A stretch of 64,000 bases of DNA, from NCBI GenBank assembly GCA_001939145.1, contig LSRX01000320.1, forward strand, positions 34,361-98,360. The letters are read 5' to 3'. Shown here piece after piece: positions 10,972 to 21,620 of this stretch (within the stretch, counting starts at the first letter, position 1; every line of letters starts with the position of its first letter). The DNA comes from Symbiodinium microadriaticum (taxonomy: Eukaryota > Sar > Dinophyceae > Suessiales > Symbiodiniaceae). A model generated the notes under the pieces. The model was not told the DNA's origin. It saw nothing but the letters and a program-made list of their open reading frames with translations, and did no database searches. A program made the translations under genes and the position numbers.

Positions 10972-11700
10972 CCCCCCACTCCTCTATCGAAGGGGTATGG
11001 GGTATTCGATGTTCCGACGCCAAACCTTGCCACTTGCCACATATATGGTGAATACTATTGACGCTCCGGACTCTATGTCAAGTAGGTTGTCTGTTCAATG
11101 CGTCCATAATGAACCCCACCTATATTGACTCACCTACATTCACAAGAACCCCATGCATGCTCATTAAAATGCCTGAACACTACTGGCTAAATGCCGTGTA
11201 GAATCGCAACACTACCTTAACCCCCAAAACAACCTACCTGTTTAAGGGCTTGAATATACAAGGACATCAGTCGAACGAAGTAAGGAAACCTACCAGGGCA
11301 AGGCCTCTGAGGGTCCAGGTAAACCCTCAGGCCCTTACCCAAACCCTGGTCCCTGCTTTTGCACAGCGGGAGCGCGACTGGAAGGCTCGAAAATCCGAGG
11401 AGAACGCGTCGTCGCACGAGCAGGGCTGAAGGCTCCGAAAGAGGGAGTGCATTAAGGACGCCTTTAAAGGTACCGTAGGGTTCTGTGATGGGGTTCTCTT
11501 TGAGAGCACTATAGGGTTCTATAAGAGGCTGCCCTTCATAAGGGTGTTCTATACTAGTAGGGTGCCGTGTAAGGATTCTGCGAAGGCTTCTGCGCAATAG
11601 GGACTAAAGTCCTCTGGAAGGAGAGCGCCAGTCTGAGACCCACCTCTGCAGAGGCAAATGTGACGAGACTCCCCACCCTCCCAAAACAAAACTGGAACCG
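10972..11700. other. No supported gene
   Basis: A 126-codon minus frame at 11217-11597 has no distinctive composition. No hairpin or array is seen. Confidence 0.3.
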
Positions 11701-11701
11701 T

Positions 11702-11800
11702 CAAACCCTGAAACCCTCAAACCCCCAACCTCTAAACCCTAAAAACCTCGAACCCTAAACCCTGAAAACCCTCAAGCCCTAACCCTAAAAGGCCTAAACC
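11702..11800 (-). repeat. Degenerate CCCTAAA array
   Basis: Repeated CCCTAAA, CCCTGAAA and CCCTCAAA units. Confidence 0.8.
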
Positions 11801-11940
11801 TTAAAATTCTGAGACCATGGAAAATTCTGTGGGGAATCCTTTTCCGAGGGGTGCCCCCAAAAACCCTAGACCCCTCCCCCCCTCCGAAAAACCCAGCAGC
11901 ATGGTTACAAGGAAGGGTGTGGGGAATCATGGGCACTAGG

Positions 11941-12039
11941 GTTGATGGTATAAATCCTGCATTACCCCATAATAAGGAATAGACCAGAGTTCCCATAGTT
12001 TAGGGTCCTTAAGGTAATGCAGGATTTCTATCATCAACA
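11941..12039. mobile_element. Hairpin element, family G (copy 1)
   Basis: GTTGATGGTATAAATCCTGC pairs with GCAGGATTTCTATCATCAAC; the total is 99 bp. The second copy at 57802 is split by a telomere-like array. Confidence 0.8.
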
Positions 12040-12318
12040 GTAGGGACATTCTGGTTTATGCTTTGGGGTGTGCAGTTTAGAGCTTTGGGGTTGGCCAGGT
12101 TTAGGGATCACCCCCCCGAGGATTCCCGAAAAACCCCGGGCTCTGTACCTTCGCAAGGCATTTGAGCCGAGCAAGAACTGGCTCCCTGTTGGGGCCATAT
12201 TAAACATGATCATTTTTTAATCCTTAGTAGGGCTTTGTTGTAACAAAAATGTATACTTGTATCAATTGTATCCAACATTGGCCCAGAGAAGCTTGGAGAG
12301 CCGTAAAGGTCTGCAATA

Positions 12319-12507
12319 ATGATAAAGAGTATAGTAGAAGCTATCGTAGACGAGCCGTTTGCTTTGGCAGCTGCTGTTGCCCGGGCTACTCTGAGAAATG
12401 GACATTTGTGGAAATGGCCAGATGTCTATCAGAATGGTCATGATCGACCTCGGCCTCGCCTTGCCCTCCCGAATCATCACTATGTCGCTGTCATTGCCGC
12501 ATTTTGA
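12319..12507 (+). CDS. Candidate coding frame, 62 codons
   Basis: ATG to TGA, including FALAAAVARATLRNGHLWKW and PNHHYVAVIAAF. An 83-codon antisense frame is also open. There is no array on either side and no recognised family. Confidence 0.25.
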   Translation: MIKSIVEAIVDEPFALAAAVARATLRNGHLWKWPDVYQNGHDRPRPRLALPNHHYVAVIAAF

Positions 12508-12878
12508 TGCCACTTCAGTGTCCGGTCTACTGCTGACAGTTTCGGGAGTGGGGCTTCACAAGTCATTCTACATTTATAGGGCCATAGCTATTAGGCCGAG
12601 ACACTGCTACACATCGCGAATAACGACAGCAAAAGGCTCGTAAATTTTTGTCACGAAGGGACAGGCACACCAACAGAAAGTACAGAAACCCTAAATAAGC
12701 CGTCAGATTCCTCGTGGATCCACAGGTCGGACGTACACAAACCTGCAGCAGCGAGAGCTCATCACCCAACGAGCGATGACCAGCTCAGGTTTTTGATCAT
12801 AGACTCCCTTGGGTTCGGCATTTGGGGGGTTCAGGGTCCTCGAAACGCAGGATCGAAGGTGTTATTTTGCGGGGAGGA

Positions 12879-12926
12879 CCCTAAACCCTAAACCCTAAAC
12901 CCCTAAACCCTGAGGGGGGGGGGGGG
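12879..12926 (-). repeat. CCCTAAA array followed by poly-G
   Basis: Five units, then a run of 12 or more G. Confidence 0.85.
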
Positions 12927-13053
12927 TTGAGGCTTACATCTCCGAGGTTCGGGCTTCTCACAGCCAGCAACGGGACCAAGGGACTCCTGAAACCCCGAAC
13001 CTTGTAAGAACACCCCGGGACGTAATTTTTCAGAAAAAAAAAGTCGGAGACTA

Positions 13054-13138
13054 CTAAAACCCCTAAAGCCCTGAACCCACAAACCCCTAACCCAGAGACC
13101 CTAAACCCTAAACCCATAAACCACTGAAACCCTAAACT
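13054..13138 (-). repeat. CCCTAAA-type array
   Basis: Imperfect units with CCCATAAA and CCCTGAA variants. Confidence 0.85.
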
Positions 13139-13660
13139 GCCGTGGTTCGTGCAGCCCACGCGTGCTCTGCTCGAATGAACAGCTACTTAAGCTTCTTCGG
13201 TGTTTGCTGGGTTGTCTCGTGGATGCGGTATAGAGCTCAGGGCAACAGTTTGGGATTCATATTACTACCGTTATTGTTATCACAAAAACGAGTTGCTCCT
13301 GTAGTTCTCATTGATGCGGTTAGTATTATACTATCAGAGTTTATCAGGGCAATCGCATTCGCCAAGCCGGCGTGTACTACAGGACCGGCTAGTCGCAGCC
13401 AGAAGGATTGCGGATTGGGAGGTGTCGCATGTGAGATAATCTGGAAAGAGATTAGAAGGACTCGCGTTCAAGATTCTTGGGCCAACACAGGTTGGACCCC
13501 AACACTTTCGGGCGGGAATTCTCATGAGCTCCGCGCCCACACAAGTTTCGCAAAGCAGCTTTGGCGATTCGGCTTGAGTGAAACGAGACTTGAAGAAACC
13601 CTTATAGAACCCCCATAGTAACCCTTATAGGAACCTCTTTAAAAGGTTCCTAAACTAGAG
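13139..13660. other. 158-codon plus frame, doubtful
   Basis: The frame 13142-13618 starts at GTG-like sequence inside the array edge and has a hydrophobic N-half. Chance frames of this length are expected a few times in 64 kb, so it is not called as a gene. Confidence 0.2.
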
Positions 13661-13844
13661 GTCTTGAGAATGCTTTTTTGTGTTTCCGGCTTGGGGATGG
13701 AGACTTGGAGGGCTCGAAGCTGTAGAAGGTTGCCGTTTTGGAAATTTTCGGGGTCCAAGACTCAACACAGTAGCACTGGGCTTCACTATGCATCCGGATG
13801 CAACAGTAAGGCGGAACTATGTCGGCGGCCGGGGCACATCTCAC

Positions 13845-13896
13845 CATCACGGTCAGCAACGATGCGCATGTCATCCTGAGATATGGCAAGCCTAAC
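13845..13896 (-). CDS. Candidate mini-exon, WD40-like
   Basis: Acceptor GGGGCAG|GTT and donor GATG|GTGAGA enclose 52 nt reading VRLAISQDDMRIVADRD, a good match to a propeller strand (V-x-x-A-x-S-x-D-x-x-x-I-V). On the plus strand 13819-13968 is a competing 49-codon ORF with the run HLTITVSNDAHVILRYG. The minus call is preferred for its splice sites. Confidence 0.4.
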
Positions 13897-13968
13897 CTGC
13901 CCCTGCAAGTTCCGGTTGCTGTCGCGCTCCTAGAACTTTGCGGAGGCGTGGAAAAGGATATCTTCTGA

Positions 13969-14584
13969 TATGAACAAGCGAAACGTGCCCACTCATGGGG
14001 AACATGGCATTGGCCTTTCGATGGTGCTGATGGTGCTCGGAACCAGCCACTCAGCAATAGTATCCCCTAAAGGTCCCTATGTAAGCAAAACAGCTACAAG
14101 ACACACCCTTTTGCCCCCTTCAACAACAGCAAGAGAACTACTGACAACATTTCGCCCCCGATGTTCGATAAAAGCCTATAGAAAAACTCGACCAGATCTT
14201 TCAAGTATTATTTCAACAAGATCTACGAAACCAAATCTCGGGTTCAGGGCACCGGGGCTTTGGAGACAGTGGATGCTGGAAAAATCCATAGAACCGTCCC
14301 AAACACTAAGAGGAGTGCGTGAATGTGCGGCTTTGGTGGGCATTCCGAATCAATGGCCTGCTTGTGTGATGCAAAGCTGATGGAAGAGATCCTTTTTTCC
14401 CAAGTTCAGAAGCCCTCGAACAACAAGTGTTTGTAACCCGGTACCCGAACGCCCATCACGATAAAGCCGCATGACCCGTGGCCCAAACAACCGCCAAAGC
14501 ACCAAAACCCGTCATATCCCCAAACCCAACAAAAGCCCTGCCTAGTACCCAGTGAAGGGGACCCTGGTATAGAACCCTCTGCTA
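13969..14584. other. No supported gene
   Basis: A 136-codon plus frame (13970-14380) is Ser/Thr/Arg-rich and unconvincing. Confidence 0.3.
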
Positions 14585-14711
14585 CCCCTTAACCCTAAAC
14601 CCTGTAAACCCTCAACCCTAAACCCTACTATACTAACCCTCTACCCCTAAACCCTGAACCCGAAACCCTGAACCCTAAACCCCTAAACCCTGAACCCTAA
14701 ACCCTAAACCC
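14585..14711 (-). repeat. CCCTAAA array
   Basis: Left member of an inverted pair around a 100-bp island. Confidence 0.9.
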
Positions 14712-14811
14712 ATCAACGCCGGGCGGCGTCAAGGTACTTCAGCGCCACAGAGCAGGTCGGCTTTCTTCCGCCGTTCCAAGGCAAGAGCTGCCACACAGCA
14801 TTCCTGAGGCG
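14712..14811 (-). CDS. Candidate exon between inverted arrays
   Basis: After CCTCAG|G the minus frame reads AVWQLLPWNGGRKPTCSVAL and continues to a stop or to a GTTGATG donor just before GTTTAGGG. A plus frame (ASRYFSATEQVGFLPPFQG) is also open. Confidence 0.3.
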
Positions 14812-14885
14812 GTTTAGGGTTTAGGGCTTAGGGTTTCGGCTTTAGGGTTTATAGGGTTTAGGGTTTAGGGTTTAGGGTTCAGGGT
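14812..14885 (+). repeat. TTTAGGG array
   Basis: Right member of the inverted pair; it begins GTTTAGGG. Confidence 0.9.
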
Positions 14886-15003
14886 AATGCCGAGGGCGGG
14901 GAGGGCAGCAGTAGTCATCATACTTGTCATAATCATCATAAGTATCATCATAATCACTCATGAAACCCTTGCAGCCCTAAGCACCAAGCCCTGGAAGCTC
15001 CGG

Positions 15004-15156
15004 AACCCTAAACCCTAATCCATAAATCCTATAAACTATAGACCCCAAACCCAAAACCCTATAAACCCTAATCCCTAAACCCTATAAGCCCTAAACCCTA
15101 AACCCTATGAACCCTAAAGCCAAAAACCTCTAAACCCTGCACCGAAAACCCTAAAC
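15004..15156 (-). repeat. CCCTAAA/CCCTATAAA array
   Basis: Imperfect C-strand array; it ends CCCTAAAC directly at the island. Confidence 0.9.
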
Positions 15157-15288
15157 GACATCAACTCCACACTCTTTCTCTTCACCGGGGGGCACGGGGG
15201 CTCTCTTCCCCATGACGAAATCTGCCAGCGGAGGCAGCCCCGGAACCTCCTTAGCCTCCGTATACCTGGGGCTGCTCCATCAAACAAG
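15157..15288 (-). CDS. Candidate exon between inverted arrays
   Basis: The minus frame after GCCCCAG|G contains EVPGLPPLADFVMGKRAPV and runs to GATGTC|GTTTAGGG, where the array supplies the GT. The plus frame (NSTLFLFTGGHGGSLPH) is also open. Confidence 0.35.
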
Positions 15289-15331
15289 GTTTTTTAGGGT
15301 TTAGGATTTGGGGTTTAAGGTTTAGGGTTCA
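15289..15331 (+). repeat. TTTAGGG-type array
   Basis: GTTTTTTAGGGTTTAGG with decayed units. Confidence 0.85.
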
Positions 15332-15860
15332 GGGGCTGCTCCATAAGGCCGTTAAGGTTTTAGGGCTTATCAAGCCTAAAACTTACATTTCCGACGCATT
15401 ATGGTGGAGGGCGGGAGACAAGGCTTGGATCTGTGGACGACGGATATGCCTGCGGTCCCTCAATCAAAATAGCAATCACAAGGAAATGCCGATATTTGGA
15501 ATAGGAGGAGACAGGGATATGACAGTAGTATCAAAGAAAGATTCGCAGTGATGAATTCGGTTGCTGCAGGTTCTCAACTAGCATTCTGCAAGGCACTTAT
15601 GCCATAACCATGCTCCGGAGCCAAGGCCTCAATTGCGAGAGTAGGTAGAGGGTTTGGGCAAACTGGATTCTTGTGTACCCATCTCAAAGGAAGAGCCCTG
15701 GCAAATACGCAAGACCTCTACAATGTACACCAGCACGTAAGCGCCCGTTGGTCGCAAGAATCGCGGCCAAAGCTGGAATGCGCGAAAGATCACTAGGGCG
15801 GGGTTGAAGGAAAATGGAGCCCTTCATGGTCTTCCAGGGCTTGCGGCTCCATATTTCTAG
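15332..15860. other. No supported gene
   Basis: Mixed unique sequence without arrays or hairpins. Short openings occur on both strands only. Confidence 0.3.
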
Positions 15861-15950
15861 CCTTTAAACTCGAAACCCTGACCACTAAACCTTATAAACC
15901 CTAAACCCTAAACCCGAAGCCTTACAAACCCTAGACTCCCTAAACTTTAA
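15861..15950 (-). repeat. CCCTAAA array
   Basis: C-strand array left of an island. Confidence 0.85.
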
Positions 15951-16046
15951 AACACACAGCTCGCTTGCAGCCACGTCTGCTGCACCTCCATGTCCTCGGC
16001 GCCCAGGACTCTCGGGTTTCGGGGCTTCCGACTCCACGAAGGTGAA
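15951..16046 (-). CDS. Candidate exon between inverted arrays
   Basis: The minus frame reads VLGAEDMEVQQTWLQAS and ends at a GTGTGT donor next to the array. The acceptor is unclear (AACCCGAG). Confidence 0.3.
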
Positions 16047-16256
16047 GGTTTTAGGGTTTTTGGGGTTGAGGGTTTAGGGTTTGAGGGTATTAGGCTGTTA
16101 GGGCTTTAAGGTTTAGGGTTTTAGGGTTAAGGGCTTTTAGGGCTTTGGGGTTATCGGTTCAGGGCTTTAGGGCTTTAGGGTTTAGGGTTAAGGGCTTTAG
16201 GGCTTTAGCGTTTTAAGGCTTCGGGTTTTGAGGGTTTTAGGATTTAGGGTTTAGGG
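16047..16256 (+). repeat. Long degenerate TTTAGGG array
   Basis: About 25 decayed G-strand units. Confidence 0.9.
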
Positions 16257-16607
16257 GCGTTTCAGGATTTCAAGATGTTAGTTAAGTTAAGGTTGAGGCC
16301 TTCAGGGTTCAATATGGTTTTACTGTTTCAAGGTTCAGGGTTACGGTTAAGGATGATTTCAGCTTATGGACCTTCCTGCACCAGAAAGGACAGGAGTGTG
16401 TATCCTTCATTTTTGTATCCTTCATTTTTGTTTGATAGTTTGCATCCCAGTTTTGCCGAAACCCTCGCCGCATGCCTGCCGTTGAAGATCCATAGCGGCC
16501 TACAGCTACGATGGGCATGATCTTTTCTGGACCTAATCAACGGTACACCTGCTTACCAAGTGATTTTTCCGGAATCTCCATTTAACCACTTCTAAACCAT
16601 CCCAAAC
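16257..16607. other. Mixed sequence with a 15-bp tandem duplication
   Basis: TGTATCCTTCATTTT is duplicated at about 16400. Overlapping minus frames (one with PLWIFNGRHAAR before GTTTCGG) are possible but weak. Confidence 0.3.
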
Positions 16608-16644
16608 CTTCGGATTGTCGTAAGAAGTGGGACAGCGCCGAGAC
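16608..16644 (-). CDS. Candidate mini-exon (37 nt)
   Basis: Acceptor AGTTTTCCAG|G, peptide VSALSHFLRQSE, donor GAAG|GTTTGG. Confidence 0.3.
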
Positions 16645-17077
16645 CTGGAAAACTGTCGGGAAATGTTGACTTTGCTTGCAACTACGATCCCTAAACCCAA
16701 AGAGTCCCAAATATTCCAACCTGATTAAACCCCAAAACCCGGAACCCTTCTAATAAAATAGGAACCATATAAGGAAGCTCAATGAAGACCCAGGGCTTCT
16801 TGATCAGGCTCCTGTACTAGGCGGGGTCCGGGTTTGGGGCGTAGGCAAGACCGACTAGAGTTTTAGGGTTTTTGGCAACTAGGCCCTGTCAAATATTCGT
16901 AAATACGATCCTCTTAATCCCGGGAAAATATAAAATGTCCCAAGCGCGCGTTTTCAGGGTTCCTTATTATGATTTCTACACAAATGCTTAAAAAAGTAAG
17001 TTACAGTATTTGGGGCTAAGGTACCCTAAACTCCAAGCCCTACAAGGTTTTAAGGTTTTCGGTTTTAGACCAGTCAC

Positions 17078-17138
17078 CAGGCGATTCTCCGCCATGGTCA
17101 CATTGGACACCGTGACGACGCAACCGCCGAAGGTCGGC
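17078..17138 (-). CDS. Candidate exon (61 nt), beta-strand rich
   Basis: Acceptor TTCCGAG|G and donor CTG|GTGACT enclose PTFGGCVVTVSNVTMAENRL. If the downstream VTG were kept it would resemble a WD40 strand pair. It lies just left of a TTTAGGG array. Confidence 0.4.
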
Positions 17139-17156
17139 CTCGGAACGGGGGGAGGG

Positions 17157-17290
17157 ATTTAGGGTTTAGGGTTTTGGGGGGTTTAAGGTTTTAGATTTTT
17201 TTTGGCTTATGTCTTGGGCTATTTGGGCTTTAGGGTTTGGGCTTTAAAGCTGTTTAAAGGCCTCAGGGTTTGGGCTTTAGGGTTTAGGGT
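17157..17290 (+). repeat. Two TTTAGGG-type blocks
   Basis: GTTTAGGG and GTTTGGGC units at 17157-17195 and 17228-17290. Confidence 0.85.
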
Positions 17291-17850
17291 GTGCCAAACG
17301 AAAGTATTCTTTTGTGGGCGCGCGTCGGCCTGCAGGCTTACCCACCCACGGCACCCACGTACAACTCTCCGAACATTCGGCTTAATGTGTTTCTTCGCAC
17401 AAGTAAGGCGAGAATACATGCACGAATGAAGGAGTGTGTTTTCGGCGCCGGATCTTCGCAATGTTGTTACTGAAGCTTTCCGTGAAGGCTGCATTGTGGC
17501 GTAGCCTCACCAAGCCAGCTAGGATTTCGGGCCAGTACCAGGGAACGCCAGCCCGAGCCCCAGCACGCTGGGCGGCCGGCAGAGCCCGGCAAAGCTGCAG
17601 CGTCTGCACCCCCTTACAACTGGCAAAAGCCGCGGAACTCTGCAGTTTGGCAGCGATCCCCAGCCCCTGCTGGGGGGTGGGAAAGGCACCAGCAAAACAC
17701 AGCTTTGGCAGAAATGACAGGGACCCCTCAAAAGGGCAGGCAAACCTGGAGGCCGGCTCGGTCGCCCGCCCGGGGCTCCCTCGCAATGTCTCGCTGATGG
17801 CTCGACCAGCGCCCGACTACCCCAAAAGAGAGTGGGGTGGCGGATTAAGG
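17291..17850. other. GC-rich segment, several overlapping frames
   Basis: A 142-codon plus and a 134-codon minus frame overlap. The segment repeats CTGCCAAA, CTGCAG and TGCCGG words and differs in style from its neighbours, so it may be an inserted repeat. At 17296-17335 a minus frame after CTGCAG|G reads ADARPQKNTFVWHT. Confidence 0.3.
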
Positions 17851-17993
17851 TTTAGGGTGTAGGGGTTTGGTACGTATCTGGTTGAAGGTTTAACTTTATT
17901 TTGAAGTTGGGTTGAAATATCTTTGTTACGCCTGAGAATATGAGGTTTAGGGTCTGGGCTTAGGGGTTTAGGGTCTAGGGGTTTAGGGTGTAT
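17845..17993 (+). repeat. Sparse TTTAGGG blocks
   Basis: Units at 17847-17870 and 17942-17993. Confidence 0.75.
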
Positions 17994-18354
17994 AGGGAAC
18001 GAGGATTTGATGGACGCTATAAGGGTTTATAATAGGACCTTCCTTCAGAGGTACAAGGTTACTTATTGCACTATTGCTGACAAAGGGAAAGACGTGTCGG
18101 AATCAGAGACGGATTTTCACGACAGCTCGACATAGCTCGACACAGGGTTACTAGATGTCCTTCAAACACGGTTTTGCCGCCTAGACCCTAATCCTGTAAA
18201 CCCTAAACTGGTTTTGCGAGGATGCTGGAAGGGTCGTGGCGAGCGGAAGTTCGGAAGTTTAGGCCTGAGACCTGGAGCTGTTGAGGAGAATTGTAATCTG
18301 ATACCGGGGTTCCACTGCAGAGCTGCTTTTGGATGAATCCTAGTCCTAGTCCTT

Positions 18355-18840
18355 GACTCCTCGGCCACCAAGCCTGTTCCAGCTGTGGTTTTTCTAGTAG
18401 GAGTGGCCCGCCCCACAACCAAAAGCAAGTTTTTATAGTGGCTGCCATTCCACTGCGGAAGCCTTCCCCTCCTCTCCTCCTCCTCCTGCTGCTTGTCCTC
18501 CTCCTCCTCCTCCTCCTCCTCCAGGCTTCGGCTTCTTTCGAACAGGCTTGCCCACCCTCCTCCACCAAGCCTGTTCCAGCCTGACTGTGGCTTTTCTAGT
18601 GGCCCAACCCACTGCCAAAAACGAATCTTTTTTGGCGGCTGCCATTCCACGGCAGAAGTCTTCCTCCTCCTACAGACGTTTGCGTCTTTGGAACAGGCTT
18701 GCTCACCCTCCTTCACCAAGCCTGTTCCAGCTGTGGTTTTTATTGGGCGGCGGGGGGACTGCCAAAGGCAAATTTTTATAGTGGCTGCCACTCCACTACA
18801 GAAGCCTTCCCCTCCTCCTCCTCCTCCTCCTCCTCCTCCT
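18355..18840. repeat. Three diverged copies of a 150-195 bp unit with (TCC)n
   Basis: CACCAAGCCTGTTCCAGC...TAGTGGCTGCCATTCCAC...AGAAGCCTTCCCCTCCTCC recurs with starts near 18367, 18562 and 18714. The copies differ mainly in TCC length. The 227-codon minus frame across it (18162-18845) is a product of the repeat and is not called as a gene. Confidence 0.85.
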
Positions 18841-18894
18841 CGCATCAGCCCCTAAGTCAGCCCCAGACTCCAGACCTACTTCTGCCCTCTACAT

Positions 18895-19083
18895 TCAACG
18901 GGAAGTCTTGCAGCAAACTCCAATTTTGAGCCACTTCACAGCATTTATCCCCTTATAGTCCCGATATGGTAATATAAACTCATGTATCGTATCATATCCC
19001 ACAACCCTGTTCCAACTATTACGGGCTACATGGCCCAAATAGTAGTCCTTGAGGCCAAAGTAAGGAATCCGGGCACTTGTCAT
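18895..19083 (-). CDS. Candidate frame, 62 codons
   Basis: ATG to TGA with IPYFGLKDYYLGHVARNSW and ILPYRDYKGINAVKWL. The plus strand is open for 68 codons, so strand is uncertain. Confidence 0.3.
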   Translation of the reverse strand: MTSARIPYFGLKDYYLGHVARNSWNRVVGYDTIHEFILPYRDYKGINAVKWLKIGVCCKTSR

Positions 19084-19324
19084 CCTTATACTTCGCCGCC
19101 GACTAGAACCAGAATCGAAAATATTCGTATTGATCCCCTTATCAGTTGCAGTATATTAAAAATGAATCGTAACTTCTCAGAGCAGTAAAGTATATCATGT
19201 TTCAACTTTCTGGAGTTCAACTGTAATTTCTGCGAGCTCTGAACCTGAAACTTTTGCACCTAGAGTGGTTTAGGGTTTATAGGGGTTAATTAGGGGCGCT
19301 AGACCTGGGGTCTAGGCACAGATT

Positions 19325-19434
19325 CATGTGGGTAGTTCTCTAAATTAGGGTCCCTTTTGAGGTCCTTTTTGTAAGGGTGCCGTACTATGTTGGGGACGTT
19401 AAAAAGAGACCTATAATTTAGAAAACTCTCCATG
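19325..19434. mobile_element. Hairpin element, family C (copy 1)
   Basis: CATGTGGGTAGTTCTCTAAA...TTTAGAAAACTCTCCATG, 110 bp. Seven copies occur in the window. Confidence 0.8.
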
Positions 19435-19747
19435 TGCAGTTCCAGAACTCAGGCCAGAGCGAGGAGGATTGGGGCGCTGGGATGTACTACAGGGGGCCTT
19501 GAATAACGTCTTGGGAGCGGGGGTGGGGAGTATTGTGCTATAATTATATGGGGACGATAAGGCATAGTACTACTAGTTTTTTGGATAAACGCCCAGGCGC
19601 AGGAGCTTCCACCATCCAAGAATTGGGATGACTGTCATGGAGAGGAGGGACGTGTCAAACTCACCTCGGAGATATCCTAGCTTCTGGTCGGATGTTTCTT
19701 GGGGGAAGGAGGGGGGCGGTAGTTACTGTAGGACTCGGGATTGTATA

Positions 19748-19960
19748 TCACCGTTGGGAAGTGCGCTGTGTTTGAAATGGTTGGAGGGGTCGTTTGGGTG
19801 AGTCTGGGCTTTCTTGCTCGCCTCTCTTGGAAGCCAGGTGGCTGTATAACAGCCCCTCCGTTGCGTTGATGAACCTCAAGTCACGGGCAAGCTGCGAGCT
19901 CTTGCAACTCAGGCTGCCGGCCACCAGTCCCCCTTCAACAAATGGCAAGAATAGCATACA
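19748..19960 (-). CDS. Candidate exon
   Basis: The minus frame contains GGLVAGSLSCKSSQLARDL and INATEGLLYSHLASKRGE with strong G/C third positions, after GTTGAAG|G. The same frame continues upstream into a trinucleotide microsatellite that should not be translated. Confidence 0.4.
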   Translation of the reverse strand, partial: CMLFLPFVEGGLVAGSLSCKSSQLARDLRFINATEGLLYSHLASKRGEQESPDSPKRPLQPFQTQRTSQR

Positions 19961-19964
19961 GGCG

Positions 19965-20395
19965 AGGACCACGACGACGACTACCACTACGAATGGTAGC
20001 GATAACAAAAACACAATAATAACAGCAACAACAACAACAACAACAACAACAACGATTAGGAGCAGACTATAGCAGTAACCAGTTGTAGTAACACAATAAG
20101 AACGAATAATAACTATGATGCTAATGATGAGAAGAATGAGAATGGTACTGGTACTGGTATTGATAATAACACTGGTAAGAACAAGAGCAAGAACAACAGC
20201 AGTCATAGTGACTGTAGTAACATTCATAACAATGATGATCATAGTTACAATAACCAAACATGACGACAACCATTCGCTGCTGCTGCTGCTGCTGCTGCTG
20301 GCTGCTGCTACCACCACCAGCACGACGACGACGACAACGACTACTACTACTACTACTACTACAACGACGACTTTGATAACAAAAATAATGGATTG
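19965..20395. repeat. (ACG)/(ACA)/(GCT)/(CTA) trinucleotide cluster
   Basis: Successive triplet arrays, densest at 19965-20055 and 20275-20375. Confidence 0.9.
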
Positions 20396-20581
20396 ACTAG
20401 TAATAATATTAAGCACGACAATGACGCTGATATTATTATCACGGTAAACATTTATAGAGTTCAGATAAAACAACCAATAAATGAGCTGTGCGAATATATA
20501 CATATACACTCCTCACCTCTAACCAGGAGCCTTCCCACTTCTGAAGGCGCTATGCCCCAACCATCCCCAAAGCACTTAACA

Positions 20582-20630
20582 CCTAACCCCCCCCTAAACC
20601 CTAAACCCTAGAGGGTTTTGGGTTTTTGGG
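20582..20630. repeat. CCCTAAA block meeting a GGGTTTT block
   Basis: Inverted junction CCCTAAACCCTAGAGGGTTT. Confidence 0.85.
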
Positions 20631-20639
20631 GTTGCCCGA

Positions 20640-21070
20640 AGAAGATCATAAGCCCTAAGCTTATCTTAGCATATCTTGGCCTACTGGCCTGGCCAGATAC
20701 ACATACAAAAACCACCGAGTTTAGAAATTATAAGGAGCCTCCGACAGTCCAGATTGTAGTAGTTCAGATGGCTTTTTGAAGCCTTCTACTCTAAGCATCC
20801 GAACTTCGCATATTGTGGTTGAGGGTTTAGGGCCTTCGGTTTAGGGGATACCAAAAGAAACCAGAATCGTAATTCCGAAAACGGATTGGCATTACAAATC
20901 CGTCGGGCATGGGTGTTGAAAGAAATTGCTTGCTAATGTGCATACGAAACCCATGGCATGCTTTACTGCTCCTATCTACCCAAGCATTCTACCATTACAG
21001 TATATCACAGCCGCATCTTAAACGTTGGCCCCTTTTATGCTGTGTTTGTCTGTCAGGCTTAAGTTTAGGA
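20640..21070. other. No supported gene
   Basis: AT-richer unique sequence; only short openings. Confidence 0.3.
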
Positions 21071-21076
21071 TTCTAG

Positions 21077-21122
21077 ACCCTAAACCCTAAACCCTAAAGT
21101 TTAGGGTTCTAGGGCTTAGGGG
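21077..21122. repeat. Head-to-head telomere-like palindrome
   Basis: Three CCCTAAA units run directly into GTTTAGGG at 21092-21106 with no spacer. Confidence 0.95.
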
Positions 21123-21477
21123 TTGGAACGAGAGGTTTCTCAGGAGGACGCACACACGGTATTCTCCGGGACGAGGGAACTTGGGGTTTAATGTAGGGCC
21201 TTCAGAGCTAGAAGTTTTTTGGTGGTGGAGTATAGTATATTTGTATACAGGAAACCGGAGGTAATTGGCAATTCTTTAAGCCCCTGTCTTAGGGTTACCA
21301 ATATCCCTTCAACTTAAATAAGCACGGCTGCCGAAGTTCAGGGATGCTTCTTCATCAAGTCGTGCTGGAGTCGCTACAGCCCTTACAAACATCCTTCCAC
21401 CAAACAAACTGTTCATAACACTTTTTGCAAACAAAAGCTACACAGAGAAACCCCATACAACCATACCGCCTTCCTGC

Positions 21478-21620
21478 ACCCTAAACCCTAAACCCTAAAC
21501 CCCACAAAGGAATTGTCAGAGTCCCCGGGCCCCTATCCCAGACTTTCGGCCCCAAGAGGCTGGGCCACGCGGCCCACCTTCGAGGCACCCCAGGACATGA
21601 CCTGTGGCGAGTTTAGGGCT
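21478..21620 (-). other. CCCTAAA array plus candidate exon VMSWGASKVGRVAQPLGAE
   Basis: After the C-strand array (21478-21502) the island is open on minus from CGCCACAG|GTC to a possible GTCTGG donor, and GTTTAGGG follows on the plus side at about 21610. Confidence 0.4.

Noticed and set aside
13142..13618. Membrane protein gene on plus strand
   Set aside because: The length is within chance expectation for 64 kb, and the start lies in a telomere-like array.
18162..18845. A 227-codon minus ORF as a gene
   Set aside because: It consists of three diverged copies of a repeat with TCC/GGA runs; recorded as a repeat instead.
19748..20509. A 253-codon minus ORF as one protein
   Set aside because: Most of it is triplet-repeat translation (Val, Ser, Leu runs); only the last 70 codons look coding.
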